Virus record (IMG/VR): IMGVR_UViG_3300045417_000647
Coordinates: 1-33,292 of that record
Reading direction: 5' to 3' (one strand)
Length of the DNA stretch: 33,292 bases
DNA from: a virus
Position numbers and translations under genes: made by a program. The notes beneath the pieces were generated by a model. The model made no database searches, was not told the DNA's origin, and was given only the letters and a program-made list of their open reading frames with translations. This document shows positions 1-5,761 of the stretch, piece by piece. Every line of letters starts with the position of its first letter. Positions within the stretch are counted from its first letter, which is position 1.

Positions 1-1197
1 GTGGCGCGGACCACGAGCAGATTGACCAGCAAGGGCGCTCTCGCCCTCAAGGAGCCAGGCCTCTACGCCGATGGCGACGGCCTCTATCTGCGCATCGACC
101 AGACCGGCGCCCGCCGATGGGTCTGGATCTTCCATCTGCACAAGAAGCGGCGGGAGATGGGTTTGGGGAGCCTGGACCGCGTCGGCCTCGCTGATGCCCG
201 AAAGGCGGCTGAGGCCGCGCGGCGGATGCTGGCGGACGGGCTGGATCCGATTGAGCAACGGCGGCTGTCGCTCATTCCACCTGCCTCTCGCACTTTCTCT
301 GCGGTCGCCAACGACCTGATGGATTCGCTCGAGCCCAGCTGGCGATCCCCCAAGCAGAGAGGCCAGTGGGAGGCGTCCCTGACCCAGCACGCGCCCAGGA
401 TTTGGAAAGCGGACGTGTCGTCGGTCGACACGGAAATGGTTCTCGAGGCGCTGAAGCCGATCTGGTCATCCAAGGCTGAGACGGCGACGAGGGTCCGGTC
501 TCGGATAGAGCGGGTGCTTGACGCGGCCAAGGTCCGCGGATTGCGCGAAGGTGAGAACCCGGCCCGATGGAAAGGGCATCTGTCTGCTCTTCTGCCCCGC
601 GCCGAGCGGAACAAGGATCACTTCGCGGCCATGCACTATACCGACGTGCCGGCCCTCGTCTCTTTGCTGGCCACCCGGTCGAGCGGGTCGGCCCGGGCCC
701 TGCGTTTTCTGATCCTGACAGCCAAGCGATCCGGCGAGGTGAGGGGGGCGGATTGGAGCGAGATCAGGGGTGATCTCTGGGTTATCCCCGCAGAGCGCAT
801 GAAGGGGGGCAGGGACCATTACGAACCGCTCTCTGGCGCCGCGCTCGCGCTGCTGAACGAGACCCCAGCGAGCGTGCGGTCTGGACTGATCTTTCCTGGC
901 TGGAACGGGCCCATGAGCGACATGACCCTGTCGAAGGTGCTGAAAGCCAACAAGATCGAGGGTGCCACAGTTCACGGGTTCCGGTCCTCCTTCCGAGATT
1001 GGGCGGGCGACTGCACGAGTTTCGCGCGGGAGACGATGGAAGAGGCGCTCGCCCATCTCGTCGGCGACAAGGCGGAGCAGGCCTATCGACGGAGCAGTGC
1101 CCTAGCCAAGCGTCGGATGCTCATGGAAGCATGGGCCGATCATTGCACCGGCGTCACGCCAGCCACGAACGTTCACCCCCTCAGAGCCCGCTCATGA
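1..1197 (+). CDS. int: Tyrosine recombinase (P4-type phage integrase)
   Basis: Site-specific recombinase for integration and excision of the phage. Residues 1-85 form the DUF4102-type N-terminal arm-binding domain (KEPGLYADGDGLYL, REMGLGSL). Residues 100-185 are the core-binding domain, and 215-385 the catalytic domain. The catalytic set is visible: R243 in TAKRSGEVRG, K268, H325 and R328 in VHGFRSSFRDW, H352 in AHLVGD, and the nucleophile Y362 in AYRRSS. At 398 aa it has normal family length. The GTG at base 1 is taken as the true start because the family's usual N-terminus (MARxTxRLT) begins there, but an upstream start outside the window cannot be excluded. Its stop overlaps the next start (ATGA), so at least one more gene is co-translated. 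The promoter and attachment site would lie left of the window. Confidence 0.95.
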   Translation: MARTTSRLTSKGALALKEPGLYADGDGLYLRIDQTGARRWVWIFHLHKKRREMGLGSLDRVGLADARKAAEAARRMLADGLDPIEQRRLSLIPPASRTFSAVANDLMDSLEPSWRSPKQRGQWEASLTQHAPRIWKADVSSVDTEMVLEALKPIWSSKAETATRVRSRIERVLDAAKVRGLREGENPARWKGHLSALLPRAERNKDHFAAMHYTDVPALVSLLATRSSGSARALRFLILTAKRSGEVRGADWSEIRGDLWVIPAERMKGGRDHYEPLSGAALALLNETPASVRSGLIFPGWNGPMSDMTLSKVLKANKIEGATVHGFRSSFRDWAGDCTSFARETMEEALAHLVGDKAEQAYRRSSALAKRRMLMEAWADHCTGVTPATNVHPLRARS

Positions 1198-1391
1198 CCG
1201 ATCCCCTGCCGCTCTCTGAGCGCCTTCGGCTGATCGCCGAACTGGACACGCGCACCGGCTGCCCGCCGCCGCATCCGGATTTGCCGCCGACGCCGGCGCC
1301 GGGATCGAACGTGGTCTATCTGCACCCGGCCGAGAACGCCCGCCTGATCGCCGACGCCGCCAGGCTGGGTCTGCTGTCGCCGGCGACGTGA
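1194..1391 (+). CDS. Small unknown protein coupled to integrase
   Basis: A 65-aa reading frame that I do not recognise. It starts at the ATG sharing ATGA with the integrase stop and ends in a GTGA overlap with the next gene, so the three form one translationally coupled unit. The middle is proline-rich (about residues 22-38), followed by VVYLHPAENARLIADAARLG, a short amphipathic helix. There are no cysteines apart from one, and no membrane segment. The tight coupling on both sides is the main reason for calling it real. Genes in this position of temperate phages may be excisionase-like, but nothing in this sequence shows a DNA-binding motif. Confidence 0.6.
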   Translation: MTDPLPLSERLRLIAELDTRTGCPPPHPDLPPTPAPGSNVVYLHPAENARLIADAARLGLLSPAT

Positions 1392-1726
1392 TCCCGCGAT
1401 GCACCGTCGGCGAGCTGATCGATGAGGGAATCCGGACCACGCGCCACTGTGAGTGCTGCGGCGACTTCGCCGACGTCGATCTGCAGCGCATCGCCGCCGT
1501 CAAAGGCCGCGACTTCTCCCTGGTCGATCGCCTGCCGTTCTGCACCAACGGCGACTGTCTGGGCATGATCCGGTTTCAGATCCACCGGGGCCTTCGCGCC
1601 CAATGGCTGCTGACCCCGGCCGGGGTCGCGCGGTTTCAGGCGCACAGCGACTGGCTGTTCACCTATCGACAGGTCCAAAGCCGCCGCGCGGCCCAGAGAG
1701 CGGCGCGACGGACTCCACAAACCTGA
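1388..1726 (+). CDS. Small protein with a possible zinc ribbon
   Basis: A 112-aa protein starting with GTG inside a GTGA overlap with the preceding gene. The N-terminal part contains HCECCGDF (about residues 20-27) and later CTNGDCLG (about 52-59). Together these give two CxxC/CxxxxC-like pairs about 28 residues apart, as in a small zinc-binding domain. The basic C-terminus (RRAAQRAARR) would suit nucleic-acid contact. The family is not recognised and a zinc-ribbon role is inference from cysteine spacing only. It belongs to the integrase transcription unit. Confidence 0.65.
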   Translation: MIPRCTVGELIDEGIRTTRHCECCGDFADVDLQRIAAVKGRDFSLVDRLPFCTNGDCLGMIRFQIHRGLRAQWLLTPAGVARFQAHSDWLFTYRQVQSRRAAQRAARRTPQT

Positions 1727-1748
1727 CGCGCCGTGTCAGCGTTCGCCC

Positions 1749-1943
1749 ATGTGCAACCTCTATCGCCAGCGCACCGGCCCCCAGGCCATCATGGACATGG
1801 CGAAAGCCATGACGTCCTCGGTCGGCAACCTGGCGCGGGACGCCAAGGCCGATCCCGACTTTCCGGACGGGACGCAGGGCGACTGCCTCGACTATCTTTC
1901 CCAGCCCCGCTTCAGCGCGGGGCGCCTGGGCAAGCGATGGTAG
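1749..1943 (+). pseudogene. N-terminal fragment of an SRAP (YedK/HMCES-like) protein
   Basis: The 64-aa frame opens with MCNLYRQRTG, the hallmark start of alphaproteobacterial SRAP-domain proteins. In these, Cys2, after removal of Met1, crosslinks to abasic sites in single-stranded DNA. A further weak match is SVGNLARDAKADPDFP, where intact homologues have the G-N-x and P-x-Y/F-P segment. The frame stops after 64 codons, whereas SRAP proteins are about 200-250 aa, so the other active-site residues (Asn, Glu, His) are missing. I read it as a truncated remnant. A shortened but expressed peptide cannot be excluded. Confidence 0.5.
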
Positions 1944-2249
1944 CCTGTATGGCCTAGCTACTAGGCTCCACTTCAGTTGCGAGGCCGGGCGCTACTCCGG
2001 CTGGCTGAGAGGGCAATGGAGCCTCAGCCTACCCCTCCCGCCCGGTTGCATGCCCACAGAGCCGGAAAATGGGAGCGCAATGTAGCGTGTCTGCTCTCCA
2101 CGCCGCTCGCAGACGAATCATGAGTCAGTGACCGGCGATCCGCAAGGCTGAAACGTCGGCGCCGAAAATGCAGGATTCTCCCGCAATTACGTCTCAAGGC
2201 CCCGCCTTTGTTGGTTTCTGGGTCGGCGCCGAACATGATAGATTCCTGT
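1944..2249. other. Non-coding gap with inverted and direct repeats
   Basis: No convincing gene on either strand. Three structures are visible. The first is an inverted repeat GCCTAG-CTA-CTAGGC at 1952-1966, just after the SRAP fragment. The second is GGCTGAG / CTCAGCC at 2003-2009 and 2023-2029. The third is an imperfect 24-bp direct repeat at 2155-2178 and 2222-2245 (20 of 24 identical) starting GTCGGCGCCGAA. The second repeat copy ends five bases before the start of the next gene, so it may carry a promoter or operator. No T-run follows the hairpins. Confidence 0.5.
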
Positions 2250-2552
2250 ATGGCTGAGATCATCCCGTTCCCCGCATCGAAACCTATTGAGGCTGCCATT
2301 CAGTACGTCAGCCTGGAGGAGATGTTCTCCGTGCTGACGAAGCGGAAAACGCTCGCTCAAATCGGCGCAGAGCGCATTCACGCCGCAGTGCTTGATTGCC
2401 TCCGCCAGTTCGACGTTCCGAAGCTACGGCACTTCTGGGACAACGTGAGCGACATCGATAGTTACTACAATGGCCCCGAAGGTAGCTTCGACTGCGCTGA
2501 CATCCACCGCATTCTCAATGAGAAGGGTGACGGCCACTACTGCGCCGTCTAA
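2250..2552 (+). CDS. Unknown 100-aa protein
   Basis: The protein begins MAEIIPFPASKP and has a mixed, acidic composition ending in GDGHYCAV. It shows no signal peptide, membrane segment or recognisable motif. The ATG at 2250 is chosen over the in-frame ATG at 2235 because MAEIIPFP is a common start for small alphaproteobacterial proteins. Neither has a strong ribosome-binding site. It lies alone on the + strand, converging on the end of the late operon, which is a frequent place for genes expressed from the prophage. Function not known. Confidence 0.6.
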   Translation: MAEIIPFPASKPIEAAIQYVSLEEMFSVLTKRKTLAQIGAERIHAAVLDCLRQFDVPKLRHFWDNVSDIDSYYNGPEGSFDCADIHRILNEKGDGHYCAV

Positions 2553-2561
2553 ACGCAAGAA

Positions 2562-2589
2562 AGGCCGCCCCGGTCTCCCGGAGCGGCCT
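2562..2589 (-). terminator. Rho-independent terminator of the late operon
   Basis: GC-rich hairpin with arms AGGCCGCCCCGG and CCGGAGCGGCCT (one mismatch). On the - strand the stem is followed by TTTCTT, so it should stop leftward transcription coming out of Rz1. On the + strand no T-run follows. Position between convergent genes supports this. Confidence 0.75.
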
Positions 2590-2663
2590 CGATAGCGGAG
2601 CCGAAGCTCGACGCGCGGTCCGAAGGTTTGAACTCTAAACCCCCGGAGTAGGTCCGAAGGTTT

Positions 2664-2981
2664 CTAGCCCGGCTTCGGCGGAATCTGCGGTGGCGGCTCA
2701 CAGCCTTCCGCCGCGACAGCCGCCCGCGCCCAGCCCTCACGCCCCCAGGCCCGCGCCTCGGCGTCGCTGGTCAGGTGATCGCGGGTGGCGTCCGCCTCGG
2801 CGGCCGTCACCGGCTGGACGATCGAACCTTCCACCGGCGGCTCCGCCTTCAGGGGGGCGCACAGGCGCGGGTCCATCGCCTTCGCCGCCGGCGGAACGAT
2901 CGGCTCAGTCGGCAGGCTGGAGCGCCCGCCGCAGCTCGCCAGGATCAACGAGGCTGCGCACAGGACAACGGGTCTCATCAT
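2664..2981 (-). CDS. Rz1-like outer-membrane spanin lipoprotein
   Basis: Outer-membrane subunit of the spanin complex that fuses inner and outer membranes at the end of lysis. The N-terminus MMRPVVLCAASLILASC is a lipoprotein signal with lipobox LASC. The mature part is proline-rich (PTEPIVPPAAK, PPPQIPPKPG), as expected for Rz1. The start is placed at 2981 because AAGGAG lies seven bases upstream. A second ATG at 2978 is equally possible. The gene overlaps the 3' end of the Rz gene by about 77 bp in another reading frame, the classic Rz/Rz1 arrangement. It is the last late gene before the terminator. Confidence 0.85.
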   Translation of the reverse strand: MMRPVVLCAASLILASCGGRSSLPTEPIVPPAAKAMDPRLCAPLKAEPPVEGSIVQPVTAAEADATRDHLTSDAEARAWGREGWARAAVAAEGCEPPPQIPPKPG

Positions 2982-3315
2982 AGGTCGGCTCCTTGGTGAC
3001 GATGCGTTCGATGACGCGGGCGGATCGGCGGGCCTGGGCCACGCGGGCGTCGCATTGCGCGACCAGCTGTTCGGTCGCCATGCGGCTGTCGGCCCGCTCA
3101 TCCCGGCGGATGGCCTCGGCGGCGTGGAAGCTGGCCATCCAGCCGCGCGCGTGGGCCTCCCACGCCTTGGCGGCGGCGGCCTTGGCGTCGCGGTCGGCCT
3201 CCAGGCGGGCGTAGCGGGCGGCCGGGCCGATGAGCGGCGTCCAGGTCCACAGCAGGGCGCCCACCACGGCGGCGAGCGCCCAGGGGGCGACGGCGGTGAG
3301 AGCCGCGCGGATCAT
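2905..3315 (-). CDS. Rz-like inner-membrane spanin
   Basis: Inner-membrane subunit of the spanin. Residues 8-30 (PWALAAVVGALLWTWTPLIG) form a single N-terminal membrane anchor. Residues 37-100 are a long charged helix rich in Ala, Arg and Glu that would cross the periplasm. The end CPVRSLVDPGELRRALQ resembles Rz C-termini. Its ATG overlaps the endolysin stop (ATGA, 3312-3315), so the two are translationally coupled. Rz1 starts within its 3' part in a different frame. At 136 aa it is of normal length. Confidence 0.85.
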   Translation of the reverse strand: MIRAALTAVAPWALAAVVGALLWTWTPLIGPAARYARLEADRDAKAAAAKAWEAHARGWMASFHAAEAIRRDERADSRMATEQLVAQCDARVAQARRSARVIERIVTKEPTYDETRCPVRSLVDPGELRRALQPAD

Positions 3316-3791
3316 CGGACCAACTCGAAGTGCGGACCATCGGTCTCGCCCTTCTCTCCGATCACGCCGTCCTCATCCCAATCGCGGCCCCAGCGGACGC
3401 GGACCTTCTCGATCCGAGCGGCCTCCATGAAGGCGTCGTACATCAGCCGCCATCCCGGCCCCTCTTTCCAGTCATAGGGAGCGATCAGACAGTCCACGGC
3501 ATGGCCGTAACCGTCCTTCTGGACGGCATGTTTGGAGCTGAACGGGTCGGCCAGCCACGTCACCTTTGCGACCGACGGCCGGGCGTACTTGGCCGGGATG
3601 CCCTTCGCCGCCAGCTGGGCGGCCGTGCGGCCCTTGCCGTAGTTCTCCATCATCCGCTCTCGAGATCGGACGCCCTCGATCACCTTGAAGTCGATCTTCG
3701 AGATCGAGATGGCGCGCTCCACGACCCGCACCAGGTCGGGGTGGACCCCCTTCAGATTGGCGCGCGAGGCCGCGCCCAGCACATACGGCAT
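3312..3791 (-). CDS. Endolysin, M15-family L-Ala-D-Glu-type peptidase
   Basis: Peptidoglycan hydrolase for host lysis. The zinc-site pattern of M15C-type phage endolysins is clear: SSKHAVQKDGYGHAVD (His and Asp ligands, around residues 84-99) and the C-terminal DGPHFELVR (third ligand His). The early segment GVRSRERMMENYGKGRT is the usual substrate-side segment. Relatives cleave the bond between L-alanine and D-glutamate in the stem peptide. There is no signal peptide, so export depends on the holin gene upstream. Start at 3791 has GGAG nearby. At 159 aa it is full length. Downstream Rz overlaps by four bases. Confidence 0.9.
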   Translation of the reverse strand: MPYVLGAASRANLKGVHPDLVRVVERAISISKIDFKVIEGVRSRERMMENYGKGRTAAQLAAKGIPAKYARPSVAKVTWLADPFSSKHAVQKDGYGHAVDCLIAPYDWKEGPGWRLMYDAFMEAARIEKVRVRWGRDWDEDGVIGEKGETDGPHFELVR

Positions 3792-3850
3792 GGTCAGTCT
3801 CCAGATTGTAGGGATTGATGCGAACGGCGTTCGCGTGTCAGCCTGTCGGC

Positions 3851-3946
3851 ATGAACCGGCGCGACAGGACGGATTGGGTGCTTTGCATCGGCTTGGTGGT
3901 CGTTCTTCTGACCGGCGCCGCCTTGACCGTTGCGAGCTGGTTCTAG
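3851..3946 (+). CDS. 31-aa single-span membrane peptide on the opposite strand
   Basis: An ATG-to-TAG frame of 31 codons reads MNRRDRTDWVLCIGLVVVLL and continues hydrophobic to ...TVASWF. It has a positively charged N-terminus followed by one membrane helix. It occupies a 177-bp gap of the late operon but points the other way. A 10-bp perfect inverted repeat (GCGAACGGCG at 3820-3829, CGCCGTTCGC at 3947-3956) brackets it. The ribosome-binding site is weak. The shape fits small toxins or lysis regulators, but no homology is claimed, and a chance hydrophobic frame remains possible. Confidence 0.4.
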   Translation: MNRRDRTDWVLCIGLVVVLLTGAALTVASWF

Positions 3947-3968
3947 CGCCGTTCGCGAACCGGGTTCG

Positions 3969-4346
3969 TCAGTCGCCCGTCTCGACCGTCAGCCCGGCCG
4001 GACCGGCCTTGGCCTCGACCCGCTTCAGCCCGCCGGACGCCAAGCGAAACACCACCACGCCCAGGATGGCGACCAGAGCCCCGGCGATCCAGGCCAGGGC
4101 CTGAACCCGGACGGCGGCGACCTCATCGGGCCATTCGGGCAGGCCCAGCCAACGCCAGGCCGGGGCCGACGCCAGGGCCGCCACGATCGACATGATCATG
4201 ACCGACAGGGCCGGCCCGGCCCAGGCCAGCATCTTGACCGCCGCTTCCAGCGGCCGGGCGACGACCGAGGCGGCCTCGGGCGTGTCGGCCCCCTTGGTCG
4301 CGGCGGCGACGGCCTCCATGGCCTTGGCGGCTTCCGGGTCGGTCAT
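3969..4346 (-). CDS. Probable holin (two membrane spans)
   Basis: A 125-aa protein with two hydrophobic stretches: about residues 38-62 (KMLAWAGPALSVMIMSIVAA) and about 85-103 (LAWIAGALVAILGVVVFRLA), separated by a short Trp/Pro-containing loop. Size, topology and place immediately before the endolysin fit a holin, which would permeabilise the inner membrane and release the endolysin. Start at 4346 has AGGAG upstream and overlaps the preceding stop (ATGA). No specific holin family is recognised; the assignment rests on topology and position. Confidence 0.7.
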   Translation of the reverse strand: MTDPEAAKAMEAVAAATKGADTPEAASVVARPLEAAVKMLAWAGPALSVMIMSIVAALASAPAWRWLGLPEWPDEVAAVRVQALAWIAGALVAILGVVVFRLASGGLKRVEAKAGPAGLTVETGD

Positions 4347-4732
4347 GGCTTTCTCCTGCGGCGGGGCGGGACGACGGAGGCGGTCCCGGCGGCTGGGTCT
4401 ATGGCGGTGAAGGCGCCCGGCTGCGTCGCGTCCGACAGGTCGTAGCCGTTCTTGCGGAGAATGCTCTCCAGGCTCAGGGACCGTTGCTGCTCCTGGCGCA
4501 GTTCGCCCTCCAGCCGCTGGATCTCCTGGCGCAGGCCGTCCACCTCTTCGCGCAGGCCCGCGACGGTGTTCTCCGCCGCCTTGTTCAGCGCCTCCTGAAG
4601 CTGGGCCGCCGCGCCCAGGATGGCGGCCTGGCCCGGCCGGCGACCGTTCAGCCAGGCCCAGAAGCCGGTGATCCCGGCGCCGCCGCCGGCCGCGACCAAC
4701 AGTTCCACGATATCGCGGGCGCGTTCGGGCAT
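4343..4732 (-). CDS. Membrane-anchored coiled-coil protein of the lysis cassette
   Basis: A 129-aa protein. Residues 8-28 (VELLVAAGGGAGITGFWAWL) look like one membrane segment. Residues 40-95 are a heptad-rich coiled coil (ALNKAAENTVAGLREEVDGL, QRLEGELRQEQQRSL). The C-terminus ends in a basic tail (PPRRRRKP). The start at 4732 has GGAGG six bases upstream; earlier in-frame starts lie inside DUF1353. The build resembles a spanin or a holin-associated protein, but a proper Rz/Rz1 pair lies downstream. A second holin subunit or holin regulator is therefore a reasonable guess, no more. Confidence 0.65.
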   Translation of the reverse strand: MPERARDIVELLVAAGGGAGITGFWAWLNGRRPGQAAILGAAAQLQEALNKAAENTVAGLREEVDGLRQEIQRLEGELRQEQQRSLSLESILRKNGYDLSDATQPGAFTAIDPAAGTASVVPPRRRRKP

Positions 4733-4746
4733 CTTGCCTCCAGGGT

Positions 4747-5136
4747 TCAATATCGGCTGAAGTTCAGGGCCACGGCGAAGAGGCAGATCAGCCGCCAGCC
4801 CAGTGGGACCCGATCGACGCCCAAGGCTTCGAAGAAGACGTAATCGCCCAGCAGTTTCGGCCATCGCCGGTCGGTCCGCATCCGATCATGGACGACGGCG
4901 GATCTGGCGATCTGATCCGACAGCCTCATCCCGGCCGCCGTGCGCGCGAACCAGACGGGCAGGCTGGCCAGGTCCGTACAGAACCCCTCCGGGGCGGTGA
5001 TCGTCCATCCCGATCCCAGGAAGCCGATTTCATAAGCCAGCGGCGAGGTGAGGAAGTAGACCGGGCGGGCGTTCTTGATCTCGCCGGTTCGCTCCCAGGT
5101 CGCCTCGGTGAAGCGGCTCACGACGGTTCTGGCCAT
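4747..5136 (-). CDS. DUF1353 family phage protein
   Basis: A 129-aa protein with the DUF1353 pattern. A beta-rich start is followed by APEGFCTDLASLPVWFA, then AVVHDRMRTDRRW with the conserved His-Asp, and a C-terminal hydrophobic helix (LGWRLICLFAVAL). The family is common next to lysis genes of tailed phages; its biochemical role is not established. The ATG overlaps the end of the preceding gene by 19 bases. The terminal hydrophobic stretch may touch the membrane. Confidence 0.8.
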   Translation of the reverse strand: MARTVVSRFTEATWERTGEIKNARPVYFLTSPLAYEIGFLGSGWTITAPEGFCTDLASLPVWFARTAAGMRLSDQIARSAVVHDRMRTDRRWPKLLGDYVFFEALGVDRVPLGWRLICLFAVALNFSRY

Positions 5137-5741
5137 CCCGCCAGGATGTCGACTGATGCCGGGTCTTCCGCCGCTCGGATGGCGCTCTTCAGTGCGCCGC
5201 CGTGGAACAGCAACGCCGCGCCATATGCCGTCATGGTCGCCAATACCTGCAACACCTGCGCCGCATTCGTCTGGATATTCCAGTTGTCCTCAGCCCTAAT
5301 GGGCAGGATTGTTTCAGGCGCGCCGCCGACCACTGCCGTCAACGCCGCGCCTTGCAAGGTTTGCCAGTTTGAACGGTCCAGGGGGCTCATCTGGAGACGG
5401 CGCTCGCCGGCTTGGATCTCGCCTCCGCTGTCATCGACCGCTTGCGTCTCTCCGAAGTCATAGGTGAAGTCCAAGGCGAGACGGCGATCACGCTCGGCAT
5501 CAACGGCCGTGCACAGGCGCGCCACCACCTCTTCCGGCGCCTGGGGTTCCGGCGGCGTCAGAGTGGACGCCATGGTGCCGGAGAAGCGCAGCGCCCGGTC
5601 GATGTGCGACGGCAGGCCCTCGGGATAGAGCGCCGCGTTGGTCTTGGCGGAGCCCAGGATGGCGGCGATGTCGGCGAAACGGCTTCGCACGGCCGATTCA
5701 GTCGCTGCCCGCGTGGGGTAGGTCGTCGAGGTTTCGGTCAT
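5118..5741 (-). CDS. DUF4376-like tail-associated protein
   Basis: A 207-aa protein with the pattern of DUF4376 proteins, which accompany tail fibre genes. It contains DRSNWQTLQG, followed by AEDNWNIQTNAAQVLQVLAT and a helical C-terminus ALKSAIRAAEDP. The start at 5741 is supported by AAAGGAG eight bases upstream; longer in-frame extensions lie within the tail-tip gene. It follows the tail-tip gene and precedes the lysis cassette, where fibre-assembly or fibre-tip proteins usually sit. No chaperone or adhesin function can be read directly. Confidence 0.65.
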   Translation of the reverse strand: MTETSTTYPTRAATESAVRSRFADIAAILGSAKTNAALYPEGLPSHIDRALRFSGTMASTLTPPEPQAPEEVVARLCTAVDAERDRRLALDFTYDFGETQAVDDSGGEIQAGERRLQMSPLDRSNWQTLQGAALTAVVGGAPETILPIRAEDNWNIQTNAAQVLQVLATMTAYGAALLFHGGALKSAIRAAEDPASVDILAGWPEPS

Positions 5742-5761
5742 ATACCGCTCCTTTGTCTGGA

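Noticed and set aside
3820-3960. SOS (LexA) boxes
   Set aside because: The GTTC/GAAC half sites here are inverted and closely spaced; alphaproteobacterial LexA boxes are direct repeats GTTC-N7-GTTC.
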